NCBI GenBank assembly: GCA_013426015.1 | Contig: CP058998.1 | Location: 62,001 to 126,000 of the forward strand | Origin: Candidatus Fermentimicrarchaeum limneticum | GTDB lineage: Archaea > Micrarchaeota > Micrarchaeia > Burarchaeales > Fermentimicrarchaeaceae | Direction of reading: 5' to 3' | Length of the DNA: 64,000 nt | Shown here: in pieces, positions 1 through 7,739 of the stretch | How positions within the stretch are numbered: the first letter of the stretch is position 1 | Layout of the letters: the number at the start of each line of letters is the position of its first letter | Notes under the pieces: generated by a model | The model's database searches: none | The model's input: only the letters and a program-made list of their open reading frames with translations | Told to the model about the DNA's origin: nothing | Program-made: the position numbers and the translations under genes

Positions 1-1
1 T

Positions 2-1270
2 ATCGTAAATAAAAGAAAGGAGATAAAGGACCTCTCATCCAGAATGCAGAAAATAGAGTTAAAATACGATTCGGTATCATCAATGAGCGGCAGAGACAGG
101 GAGAAATACAAGGAATTGCATGAGCTGAAGAAGGAGAAACAGATCGAGCTCAGTGACACCGTCAAGCAGTGGGGCAAGTTCAGGGACAATTACCGCTTGA
201 TCTATGAAGGTCCATACCGAAGATCCGAGAGGTGGATGGGATCTGGGAGCGAGGCGAAAATCGAAAGTCATCTTAAAGAATATGCAGAGGAGGATGTGAG
301 AAACAGGCTGGGAATCTGGAGAGCGGTGCCTGAACGCTTCGCAGAGCCAGTTTCAAAAGCAGTTGAGTCTGTCACGCAATTCAGCACGAAGCACGGGATG
401 AAAGTCCTGCTTGCAGCGACAATTGCCGCACCCTTTGCAATGCCGTTTATCGGGATTGGCGCAGCAGCCGCGATTGCAGGAGGCAGCGCACTGACGTACG
501 GAGCTAAAACAGGCACAAGGTTATGGGGAGACTGGAAGCAGTCAGGCAGGCCGTTCTCAAGCGGAGACATGGCGGTCACTCGTATGGCATCGAAAATAGC
601 TGACTGGAGCCCCCATTTCACTGGAAGAGGTTCAGGAGCACCCGCAAAGACCTATGCCGATGTATGGATGAGTACGATGATAGGTAATGAGTACATCACT
701 AAGGGAATGAGGCTTGACAGGTACGGCAGGCTGCAGTCCGCCAAATCAGTTCTTCTGGTTCCGCAGGTGGGAATACCGTGGTTCATGCATCCCGCGAAAA
801 CCCCTCTGGAGAACATCGGGACAACGGCAGCCTACTGGGCGAAGAGAATGGCTCTGGCAATGAACGTGCCAGGAGGTTACGAGTATGTCAGAAGAGCAAG
901 GGCTGACAATCCTTCATTGATACCGGAGATACAAGCAGATAAGCACTATCCCTACCAGTTCATACAAATGTACGGTTCGCTTGAGCCCGTTGCCTTCCCG
1001 AAGCAGGCTTGGGAGATGACGGAGTACAAAGCAGTTGCGTTGCAGTTCCCGTACCAGGAGTACGCAAAGCAGATTATTCCGCGCAGGAGTCTCTCCCCAA
1101 CCCCATTTACAAGGCCTGAGAGAGATAGAATGACGAATATGTCGCCAAACCTTTTCCCGAGTATAAGAGATACGGTGTATATAAACCGGATGCTGCGGGA
1201 CAGCGATAAAAGAAGGGCGGCGTATGATGCTAACAAGACATACTACAGCAACAAATACACTAAATATTGA
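2..1270 (+). CDS. Hypothetical protein with central hydrophobic segment, probably 5'-truncated by the window
   Basis: I do not recognise a family. The first ATG is at 44, but the same frame is open back to base 2 and no well-spaced ribosome binding site precedes that ATG, so the gene probably starts left of the window. The N-terminal 110 residues (from the ATG) are charged and helical, likely coiled coil. Residues about 118-155 are Ala/Gly/Ile-rich and could form one or two membrane helices. The C-terminal half is rich in Arg, Pro and Tyr, ending in a basic, tyrosine-rich tail. It heads a same-strand run with two small coiled-coil genes. Coding status is convincing; function is unknown. Confidence 0.7.
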   Translation: MVNKRKEIKDLSSRMQKIELKYDSVSSMSGRDREKYKELHELKKEKQIELSDTVKQWGKFRDNYRLIYEGPYRRSERWMGSGSEAKIESHLKEYAEEDVRNRLGIWRAVPERFAEPVSKAVESVTQFSTKHGMKVLLAATIAAPFAMPFIGIGAAAAIAGGSALTYGAKTGTRLWGDWKQSGRPFSSGDMAVTRMASKIADWSPHFTGRGSGAPAKTYADVWMSTMIGNEYITKGMRLDRYGRLQSAKSVLLVPQVGIPWFMHPAKTPLENIGTTAAYWAKRMALAMNVPGGYEYVRRARADNPSLIPEIQADKHYPYQFIQMYGSLEPVAFPKQAWEMTEYKAVALQFPYQEYAKQIIPRRSLSPTPFTRPERDRMTNMSPNLFPSIRDTVYINRMLRDSDKRRAAYDANKTYYSNKYTKY

Positions 1271-1289
1271 TGGATGAGAGGGTTAGTCC

Positions 1290-1679
1290 ATGATAAGCGA
1301 TGAAGCAATACATTCTATCCAGAAAAGAAAGTTGAGAAGGCTTATAGGAGAGGTTGACTTCCTCATCTCCATGAGGAGGCCTTCCACTCTTTCAGAAGCG
1401 CATGAGATTTCGGAGATGAGGCTTGAGAAAATCAAGTTTCAGCTTGAGCTCAACTCCCTCATGCTCCAGGATGCGGATGGCACTGATGAGAGAAAGGAGC
1501 TTGAGGAGGAGAGGAATAAGCTGCAGGAGTCATTTGCTGCGGAGCTGAGGAACGGAGTGGAGATTATCGACACGCTTGTGGACAACCTCCGCGACATCGG
1601 GATGTACGACAAGGCAGAGGAGCTTGAGATCCTAAGAGACGTCAGGGAGAGTGAGCTCGGGGAGGTCAACGCTCCCTGA
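1290..1679 (+). CDS. Small coiled-coil protein, unknown function
   Basis: A 129-residue, strongly charged protein, almost entirely predicted helix, with heptad-like Leu/Ile spacing and long Glu/Lys/Arg runs from about residue 30 to the end. It has no signal peptide, cysteines or enzyme motif. The ATG is preceded by a GAGAGGG ribosome binding site and lies 19 bases after the upstream gene, so the two are probably cotranscribed. It may be a structural or adaptor partner of its neighbours (inference only). Confidence 0.65.
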   Translation: MISDEAIHSIQKRKLRRLIGEVDFLISMRRPSTLSEAHEISEMRLEKIKFQLELNSLMLQDADGTDERKELEEERNKLQESFAAELRNGVEIIDTLVDNLRDIGMYDKAEELEILRDVRESELGEVNAP

Positions 1680-1737
1680 GCTTCAGAAAGGTATTTATTC
1701 CTCATTATCCATATTTAATCTAATTATATATACTATA

Positions 1738-1765
1738 CGGTGCTTAGAAATCGGTGCTTAGAAAT
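1738..1765 (+). repeat. 14-bp perfect tandem duplication at a gene start
   Basis: The unit CGGTGCTTAGAAAT occurs twice back to back (1738-1751 and 1752-1765). The second copy supplies the AT of the ATG of the next gene and its GGTGC purine stretch. A TATA-like tract lies at about 1721-1735. Confidence 0.9.
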
Positions 1766-2267
1766 GAGCTCGCAAACACTCGTTGAACCTCACAGGGAGA
1801 TGGACTCGCACCGCCTATTTTTGCAGTCCTATCAGTCCATAGCGGAAACCTGCAAGCAGCTTGTCCCTCTGGAGAAGAGGGTGCTTTTGTGCGAGGAGAA
1901 GCTGAAGGAGGGAAAAATCTCCCCTTTCGAGGCGCAGCTCCTCAAAAAGGACATGAATGACGTCCTTGCGATGTACGACAAGCTTGACAAGATTTCAAAT
2001 GAAATACGTGGGCTGAGGGCGCTTCCCTCCTACAGCAAAGAGGACGAGGTAAACGCGATTATTGAAACCAAGACATACCTGCTGGCAGAGTCATTCAAGG
2101 CGCACGCGCACATGATGAGCAGCAAAACTCCCCACGAGAGAGTGAGGCATGCGCATACCGCCGAAGGGCTCAGCCTGGCAGAGGAGCTGATTGCAGGGCA
2201 CATATCCGAGATGGGGGAGGAGTTTGAAAAGATAAAGAAGGAGCTTTCTGCAAGGAAGTTGGGTTGA
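1764..2267 (+). CDS. Helical coiled-coil protein, unknown function
   Basis: A 167-residue soluble helical protein with no family I recognise. I prefer ATG 1764 over the upstream in-frame GTG at 1740. The TATA-like tract at 1721-1735 would put the transcript start near 1755, and the GTG lies in the first copy of the tandem duplication. Residues 20-110 alternate charged and Leu-rich heptads. The C-terminus has a second helical stretch. It converges on the ATPase gene with only 3 bases between stops. Confidence 0.6.
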   Translation: MSSQTLVEPHREMDSHRLFLQSYQSIAETCKQLVPLEKRVLLCEEKLKEGKISPFEAQLLKKDMNDVLAMYDKLDKISNEIRGLRALPSYSKEDEVNAIIETKTYLLAESFKAHAHMMSSKTPHERVRHAHTAEGLSLAEELIAGHISEMGEEFEKIKKELSARKLG

Positions 2268-2270
2268 TTC

Positions 2271-3482
2271 TTAAGTTTCCCTCCACAGCGGCATCACCTC
2301 AACCAGCAGAGGCTCTCTTGCTACAGACGTCAAAGCGATGCATTCGAACTGCCTCAAATTTCTGATTTTGCTCCTCACAACCTCCCTCCTCTCATTGTCG
2401 GTTCCTCCTGCAATCAGGCTTGCCATATACTCGCATTCCTGAGGCTCCCTCTGGTAGAATGCGAATGTCACTGCAGAATTTGCAATGATGGCTCGGTCAA
2501 GGTTCTTGGCCATCTGGTTGCTCGTGATAATTCCCACTCCGTACTTCCTGCCTTCGGAAACCAGTCTTCCGGGAAGGGAGAGCTCCTCTCCTTCGCTTAT
2601 GCACACCCGATGCGCCTCATCTATCACGACGAACAGCCTTATTCCATCTGCAAGCTTCTGGCTCAGCATGTAGCTGTAGAGCTTCCTCAGAAATGTCTCT
2701 ATGAACAAGGCCTGCGCCTCGCTGCTTCCCAGCTCAGCCATGCTGAAGTCGTTCAACCCTTCAAGGATTCTCCTGAAAGGCAGGGTTGTTTTTGCAGAGA
2801 ACACGTTGCTCATCAGCAGGGGATACAGCCTCTTGCTCAAGCCTGCATAGCTCTGCCTGCTGCTGCCCTTGCCTCCCATGGATTCGGCTATGCAGTCGTA
2901 TACATCCCGCATCGCCGGAGGTTCTTCCGCCCAGCTGTCCTTTTCATTCTGCCTTATCCCTCTTTTCTCATACGCTCTTTCCGCGCATGTCATCAGGCTG
3001 TATGCCTGTATGTCGCCCAGCTTCAGTATTCTCTTCAGCATTGCCGCATTCTCAGAAATCCTCTCAGCTGGGCTGACGCCGTCAAGCTCCCACATGTTTA
3101 TGCTTGACTCCTTTGGGGAGTGCACCTCCCCTCCGAACTGCCTTGTAAAATCAACGTATTCAGAATGCACGTCGAATATGCTGACAGGCAGATGCAAACT
3201 CTCCCTTATCTCCTTTATCAGCCTCTTGCAAAGAGTGGACTTGCCGAACCCGCTCATGCCTGATATGTTGACGTGCGGGTTTGCCTCGGAGCTGAAGTCA
3301 ACAGCAAATTCTCCCTTGCTCCTCCTCCACTCCCACCTAGCAACAGGCTTCACTCTTACACACGGATGGTATTCCGTGACATAGGATTTGTTTGAAAGGG
3401 CCAGCTCCCTTCTCCTTTCGCCAACATACACTCCATCGGAATCAGATACTCTATTCAGGAAATTCCAGAACGCTTCAAACAT
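2271..3482 (-). CDS. HerA/VirB4-type P-loop ATPase
   Basis: A 403-residue ATPase of the FtsK/HerA superfamily (DUF87/TraG/VirB4 group), which move DNA or protein using ATP. Walker A is GMSGFGKS at residues 75-82. Walker B is LFVVIDEAH at 283-291. A following stretch, IITSNQ, fits the sensor region. There is no membrane helix and no large N-terminal domain, so this is close to a bare motor. Start: ATG with a strong AGGAGGTG 6-7 bases upstream. The neighbouring small acidic and zinc proteins on the same strand may be partners. A conjugation-like, secretion or DNA-pumping role are all possible. Confidence 0.8.
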   Translation of the reverse strand: MFEAFWNFLNRVSDSDGVYVGERRRELALSNKSYVTEYHPCVRVKPVARWEWRRSKGEFAVDFSSEANPHVNISGMSGFGKSTLCKRLIKEIRESLHLPVSIFDVHSEYVDFTRQFGGEVHSPKESSINMWELDGVSPAERISENAAMLKRILKLGDIQAYSLMTCAERAYEKRGIRQNEKDSWAEEPPAMRDVYDCIAESMGGKGSSRQSYAGLSKRLYPLLMSNVFSAKTTLPFRRILEGLNDFSMAELGSSEAQALFIETFLRKLYSYMLSQKLADGIRLFVVIDEAHRVCISEGEELSLPGRLVSEGRKYGVGIITSNQMAKNLDRAIIANSAVTFAFYQREPQECEYMASLIAGGTDNERREVVRSKIRNLRQFECIALTSVAREPLLVEVMPLWRET

Positions 3483-3585
3483 TTACACACCTCCTCCAGC
3501 CTTGCTGGATAAAGCTTAAAAACAGGGAAAAACAAAGAGAGACGGGCGGAGTTCAAGGCCTAAGAAATCTTCTGGATTTCAGAAA

Positions 3586-3840
3586 ACCTTGTGTTCCCTC
3601 CGCCCACCCTGCTCACTCCTTCTTCGGCCTTTTCTTCTCAATCTCCTCCTCTTCAATCCACAGCTCGGTTTCCTCCTCCCACAGCTCGTCGTCCCAGTCT
3701 TCGCCGTATTCGTCATCGGCTGCGTTATACTCCAGTTCCTCCTCCTCGAGCTGTGCGTCCTTCATGTGCTCCCAGTGCCTCCTCAGCAGCTCCTCTTCCT
3801 CTTCAAAACTTCTCATGCTCTCACCTTGTGTTCCCCCCGC
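3586..3840. repeat. Pair of 18-bp direct repeats flanking the acidic gene
   Basis: ACCTTGTGTTCCCTCCGC at 3586-3603 recurs at 3823-3840 with one mismatch. On the minus strand the second copy contains the AAGGTGA ribosome binding site of the 67-residue acidic gene, while the first lies just beyond its stop codon, so the two copies bracket the gene. This could reflect duplication or insertion of the small gene. Confidence 0.7.
3613..3816 (-). CDS. Very acidic 67-residue protein
   Basis: About 45% of residues are Asp or Glu, in runs separated by Trp, Tyr and Leu, with a short basic tail (KKRPKKE). No fold or family is recognisable. The ATG has an AAGGTGA ribosome binding site with 5-base spacing, supporting real translation. 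Proteins of this composition can act as nucleic-acid mimics, chaperones or polycation binders, but nothing here shows which. It sits between the zinc protein and the HerA-like ATPase on the same strand. Confidence 0.6.
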   Translation of the reverse strand: MRSFEEEEELLRRHWEHMKDAQLEEEELEYNAADDEYGEDWDDELWEEETELWIEEEEIEKKRPKKE

Positions 3841-3896
3841 TATTCGCGGAATAAGGGGCGCGTCATCGCAACTGCTCTGCGCCTCCTCTGGCAGGG

Positions 3897-3924
3897 CTCG
3901 CGCTAGGGGAATTTAGCCCGCGAG
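3897..3924 (-). terminator. Imperfect inverted repeat after the zinc-protein gene
   Basis: CTCGCGCTA pairs with TAG plus CGCGAG across an 8-base loop, with a 2-base CC bulge. It starts 8 bases beyond the stop of the minus-strand zinc-protein gene. No clear T-run follows, so it could be a termination/processing hairpin or part of an untranslated RNA. Confidence 0.4.
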
Positions 3925-3931
3925 AATTAGT

Positions 3932-4237
3932 TCAACTAAGTGCGAATTGCTCTCCCCAGGCGCTCCTGCCCCTATTTGCGGAGCGCTCGCTCAGAATCAG
4001 GAAGCAGACCTCGCAGTACTCGCATCCGTCAGAGAAAACCCTTGTCTGCCAGCTCTCCAGCCTCCTGAAGCATCTGGCGCATCTCCTCCCGTCCTTCCTG
4101 TGGTAGCACTCACTGCATATCTTTCTGCCGCTGAACCATGCTCCCTCGTATTCTTCTACGTGCCTTCCGCATTCCAGACAGTGAAAGTCCAGAGATGCAC
4201 TAAGCTTGGCTCCGCATTCCGGTGGCTCGGCTCCCAT
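3932..4237 (-). CDS. Four-CxxC zinc-finger (LIM/treble-clef-like) small protein
   Basis: About 100 residues. Four CxxC pairs (CLEC, CSEC, CARC, CEVC) are spaced like two tandem zinc knuckles of a LIM-like domain, with a fifth isolated Cys near the N-terminus. Such domains mediate protein or nucleic-acid contacts rather than catalysis. I choose ATG 4237, which has GGAGGTG six bases upstream, over the in-frame GTG at 4246 that lies inside that site. It is followed by the acidic gene and the ATPase on the same strand. Confidence 0.65.
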   Translation of the reverse strand: MGAEPPECGAKLSASLDFHCLECGRHVEEYEGAWFSGRKICSECYHRKDGRRCARCFRRLESWQTRVFSDGCEYCEVCFLILSERSANRGRSAWGEQFALS

Positions 4238-4325
4238 GCAAGACACCTCCGGTTGCGGAAAAATCCGTTAGAAAAAAATCAATCTGGAGGCAAAATCCTT
4301 CAAAAATAAGAAGCAAAAGCTGACG

Positions 4326-4427
4326 CTAACACAAATAGCTTCTCCTCACCCACTCTGCGCTGCATTCATCCCAAGATATGACGTCGAGAGATAAGCCCAG
4401 CGCGGGCTTGCACTTGCCTTGCAGCAA
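4326..4427 (-). CDS. Possible 33-residue microprotein
   Basis: An open frame with codon choice like its neighbours (AGG/AGA, GAG, AAG). It encodes a Cys/Trp-containing peptide with the string DVISWDECSAEW. It would start at TTG 4427. A TATA-like CTTATATAG at about 4472-4480 (minus strand) would give a leader of roughly 17 bases. There is no ribosome binding site and the in-frame stop upstream is close, so this is tentative. The same stretch also contains GC-rich hairpins (around 4394-4428), so a structured RNA is an alternative. Confidence 0.3.
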   Translation of the reverse strand: MLQGKCKPALGLSLDVISWDECSAEWVRRSYLC

Positions 4428-4521
4428 GTACTGATTATTTTTTCAGTGAAGTAGAATTAGGTTAGGAACTATATAAGCTTTTCTCAGAAATAGGAAAAAA
4501 TAGAACAGGGATTCACGGGGG

Positions 4522-4605
4522 CTATTCCTCCTCCTCATCCTCCTCTTCCTCAATGTCCTCCTCATCCCACTCTTCCTCCTCATCCTCCTCCTCTTCCTCA
4601 TCCAA
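4522..4605 (-). CDS. Ultra-acidic 27-residue microprotein
   Basis: From TTG 4605 this encodes 27 residues, of which 24 are Asp or Glu, broken only by one Trp and one Ile. A GGGGTGAT ribosome binding site lies 5 bases before the TTG. A TATA-like tract lies at about 4650-4660 (minus strand). An in-frame GTG at 4614 is an alternative start. Low complexity alone could mislead, but promoter, binding site and stop fit a real gene. It resembles the larger acidic protein at 3613-3816 in composition. Confidence 0.45.
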   Translation of the reverse strand: MDEEEEEDEEEEWDEEDIEEEEDEEEE

Positions 4606-4693
4606 GAAAATCACCCCGTGATGCTTGGTTGTTGATTTTTTAATTAAAGCTTATATACCTTTCGTTGCTTTCTTGAGTAATTTTTAGACGTTC

Positions 4694-5512
4694 TCATCCG
4701 AGGTGTTGCACCCTCTGGAACGCCTTGTCTTCAAGCAGATGCGCAATTTCCGCATTCTTGCTTACCTCATCCATCTTCCTGAGCAGCTCCTTAACTCCCT
4801 CAACTTGGGTGGGTATATTCCCGTATGCCAGTCCAATCACAACTCCTGGCTCGGTGTTACTAAGCTTTCCAAGGTTCTCAGGCTTTATCAAAATAGCAGG
4901 ATGCTCCCATCCGCCGTCCCTTGACTTAACAAATGAGAATCCTTTCCCAACAACTTCCACCTCAGCCATCTTCCCTTCCTTATCCGCCTTCGCCAGAATC
5001 CTCGGCTCCTTCCCCTCCCCAAAGCCGCCTCTCTTCAGGGTTTCCTCCCTCTCCTCTCCCGGCTTCATCTTACTGCCTGTCTTGTCTGCAGCAATGAGGT
5101 CATTCAGATACGCCCCTCTCTCCTTGAACGTGCTCTTTATCGCACCGCCAAGCTCTCCGTGAAGTTTTCCTAGCAGCGTTGGGCTCATCACAATATCCGG
5201 TTTGTCAAGCCTGTCTTCAGTTGTTTTGAAGGAGAATTGCACGTGCTGCATTGACCCGAAATTCACCGTGCCGCCGACTCTCTCAGCGAACAGGTTTCCC
5301 TGCTCGATTCGCCTCATCCCATCATTCCCGAATATTGCCTTGAATTCCTTCCCTTGTATTCTCTCAACACTTTCCGAGCCGTTCTGCACCTTTATTTTTG
5401 CATCAGAGCCTTTAACTACAACCATATCCGAAAGTCTGTTAGGCGGATCTAAACTTATACCTAACCTCTCCTTAACTTCCCCCTGGGTTTCAGCACTTTT
5501 TGTGACGGCCAT
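4694..5512 (-). CDS. Unknown protein with internal duplication
   Basis: About 272 residues from ATG 5512, chosen because GGTGGTGA lies just upstream; the in-frame GTG at 5524 is part of that site. No signal peptide or membrane helix. Two similar segments occur: one around residues 105-140 and one around 195-230. Each has FSF-K, then P-x-I, then P-x-x-LGKL and a Gly/Ile-rich strand, suggesting two copies of a small beta-rich domain. Function unknown. It lies downstream of the AK6-like gene on the same strand, with its own TATA-like tract near 5590. Confidence 0.65.
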   Translation of the reverse strand: MAVTKSAETQGEVKERLGISLDPPNRLSDMVVVKGSDAKIKVQNGSESVERIQGKEFKAIFGNDGMRRIEQGNLFAERVGGTVNFGSMQHVQFSFKTTEDRLDKPDIVMSPTLLGKLHGELGGAIKSTFKERGAYLNDLIAADKTGSKMKPGEEREETLKRGGFGEGKEPRILAKADKEGKMAEVEVVGKGFSFVKSRDGGWEHPAILIKPENLGKLSNTEPGVVIGLAYGNIPTQVEGVKELLRKMDEVSKNAEIAHLLEDKAFQRVQHLG

Positions 5513-5653
5513 AAGTCTCACCACCCTAAATTATTTCAACTCCTCGTTCTCAGTTCCTTTTTTGAGTGTCATGCCTATCTTTCCTCAATTAATATTTAAA
5601 AACACGTAAGTAATAAATAAAATGCATAATATCTAAAAATCAGATTCGCCAGC

Positions 5654-6196
5654 TTATCCTCCTTCCAGAACTGTCTTCCTTAGCTCCTTGCCCCATCGCA
5701 CCCAGCCGGCCTTGAACTTCTCCCCTTTGCCCTTGACTATCCTCATTATCTCCTCGATGTTTTTCTTCACGTTCTTGCTTGTCTCAACCTCATAAACCTT
5801 CCTGTAGTTGCCCAAACTCTTTATCGTGCAGTAGTCAAGCAGCTCGCACATCAGGTTCTCATTAAGCTTCTTCTCGGGATAACCTCTCTTCCTAAGCCTG
5901 CTCTCAAGGACATGCGGCTTCGTCCTGCACACTATAACCAAATCGCATTTCAGCTTCATCTCGCATGCCAGGTGCCCCTCAACAACGCAGTTCCTCTTCT
6001 TGCTGAGCAGTTTGTTCGTCTCATGCTCCAGCTTCCTGAGGTTGACTATCCTGCTCCCGAACCCATCCTTTCCGGACCAGAGCTTCTTCTTATCAACAAT
6101 TTCATTGAGGCAAATTACCTCAAAACCCTTAGCTGCAAGAGCATCTGCAATGGCCGTCTTGCCTGTGCCCGGGACTCCGGTAAGAGCTATGCGCAT
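5654..6196 (-). CDS. Adenylate kinase AK6/Fap7-like
   Basis: A 180-residue P-loop kinase. The Walker A GVPGTGKT is at the extreme N-terminus. The IALTGVPGTGKTAIADALA context and small size fit the archaeal/eukaryotic AK6 (Fap7/hCINAP) group, which has adenylate kinase/ATPase activity and assists small-subunit ribosome maturation. ATG 6196 removes two extra residues of the longer frame. The CRTKPHVLESRLRKRGY segment fits the LID/NMP-kinase helices of this family. It is divergent from the phosphatase gene. Confidence 0.8.
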   Translation of the reverse strand: MRIALTGVPGTGKTAIADALAAKGFEVICLNEIVDKKKLWSGKDGFGSRIVNLRKLEHETNKLLSKKRNCVVEGHLACEMKLKCDLVIVCRTKPHVLESRLRKRGYPEKKLNENLMCELLDYCTIKSLGNYRKVYEVETSKNVKKNIEEIMRIVKGKGEKFKAGWVRWGKELRKTVLEGG

Positions 6197-6287
6197 GAAC
6201 ATGATTTATACAGCAGCAAATAAATAATCCTTCTCTTGTTCCACCAAGCTTTTATACTGAAAATGCGCAATTTTAAATGGTGAAAAA

Positions 6288-7688
6288 TTGACTGGTGGAG
6301 TGGTGAAGGAAGGGCAGCCGATGAGGGAGGCTGTTGAGCACCTACGGCTAGATACCGAGCATTCCAAGGGAGAGAGAAAGGTCAACTTCTTATACAACGG
6401 TTGGAATGCCACAATCGGAACTGCTTCCCCTGCACAGCTTGGGAAGGTGGACCGAGAGCATATCCAGATACATGACAAGGATGGGCTGGTTTCAGAGGTT
6501 CACGGGAGGATATCATTTGAGAATGGAAGAATCTACTATACTCATCTCACAGACAAGCCAACTTTCATAGTTGATGCAGACGGAAAGCCGGCCCTAACCA
6601 TAACAGAAAAGAACATGAAAATCGCAATCAATCCATCCCAGACTCTCATACTTCCCGACCACAGCAAGATATCATTCATGTTCGGAGTGGACGTAAAGGT
6701 AAGCGAGCCGGAGCAGGCCAAGTCACAAAAAAAATACACCTTGGATGAGATATTCAATATGGCTGATAAAAGTGCAAGTGTCCTGAAAACATCCATCGAC
6801 CGTACTTACGATATAATCGAAAAGGAAAGGGAGGCTGGGAAGCTCGGGATGGGAATTGACAGGAATATGAACCAAGTTAAGGGAGGAATGTGGGTGGAAG
6901 GCTCGCTTGTCCACCTCCCGAAGGAGGGCAAGGCAATACTGGTTGGTGACATCCACAGCAGGCCTGATTGCTTGCGGCATATTCTTGAGGAAACGAAATT
7001 TGTTGAGAGAGTGCAGAGCGGGGAGAAACTATATCTTGTGTTTATGGGCGATTATGCCGATAGAAACCAGAATGTGGGGGATGGAATAAAGTCTGTTGGG
7101 GTGGTCAAGGCTCTGAAGGGCATGTTCACAAACAATGTAGTCATACTGCAGGGCAACCACGACAACCAGATTCTAAGCCTGACTCCGCACGAGTTCCCAT
7201 TAGAACTCGAGAGCAAATACGGAGGCGATGGAACTGAGATATACCTGAAATACAGGAAGCTTTTCGAGCAGATGCCCCTTGCTGTGAAGATGGAAAATGG
7301 GATATTTGTAAGCCATGCTGGCGCAGCCAGCACTGTCAGAAGCCTGTCCGACGTTGTGAACCCGAGCAGAGCAACCAGAATACAGATGACCTGGAACGAC
7401 CCGGACCAGTATGCTTCTGGATATGTCATAAACAGTGGAAGAGGATTCACCCAGCTGGATGAGGACAAAGCATTCGTCTTCGGCGGGGACGCCCTTGACG
7501 CATTCCTTGGGGCGGTTGGCTCAAGGGTGCTTGTGAGAGCCCACGAGCAGAGGGTCAGCCAGGAGTTTAACGGCAAATGCTTGACTCTCAATTCAACAGA
7601 CTATAAGAACGCGCAGAAAGCATATGCAGTTATTGACTTGTCAAAGGAAGTATACGGTGCAAACCAGATAGAGTTGCACTATTTCTAG
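6288..7688 (+). CDS. FHA-like domain fused to PPP-family Ser/Thr phosphatase
   Basis: Residues about 30-135 look like a forkhead-associated phosphopeptide-binding domain, with a conserved VSEVHGRI strand. Residues 215-466 carry the PPP metallophosphatase motifs: GDIHS (about 220), GDYADR (about 254), GNHD (about 289), HAG (about 343) and RAHE (about 417). These supply the dimetal ligands and phosphate contacts. It would dephosphorylate Ser/Thr proteins, possibly directed by the FHA domain. Start TTG 6288 has GGTGA 5 bases upstream and a TATA-like TTTTATACT near 6250. A charged linker joins the domains. Confidence 0.85.
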   Translation: MTGGVVKEGQPMREAVEHLRLDTEHSKGERKVNFLYNGWNATIGTASPAQLGKVDREHIQIHDKDGLVSEVHGRISFENGRIYYTHLTDKPTFIVDADGKPALTITEKNMKIAINPSQTLILPDHSKISFMFGVDVKVSEPEQAKSQKKYTLDEIFNMADKSASVLKTSIDRTYDIIEKEREAGKLGMGIDRNMNQVKGGMWVEGSLVHLPKEGKAILVGDIHSRPDCLRHILEETKFVERVQSGEKLYLVFMGDYADRNQNVGDGIKSVGVVKALKGMFTNNVVILQGNHDNQILSLTPHEFPLELESKYGGDGTEIYLKYRKLFEQMPLAVKMENGIFVSHAGAASTVRSLSDVVNPSRATRIQMTWNDPDQYASGYVINSGRGFTQLDEDKAFVFGGDALDAFLGAVGSRVLVRAHEQRVSQEFNGKCLTLNSTDYKNAQKAYAVIDLSKEVYGANQIELHYF

Positions 7689-7739
7689 CAACCTGCGCAA
7701 TTAATTTATAACTCCTGCCAAATTATATTAGGTGTTCTT

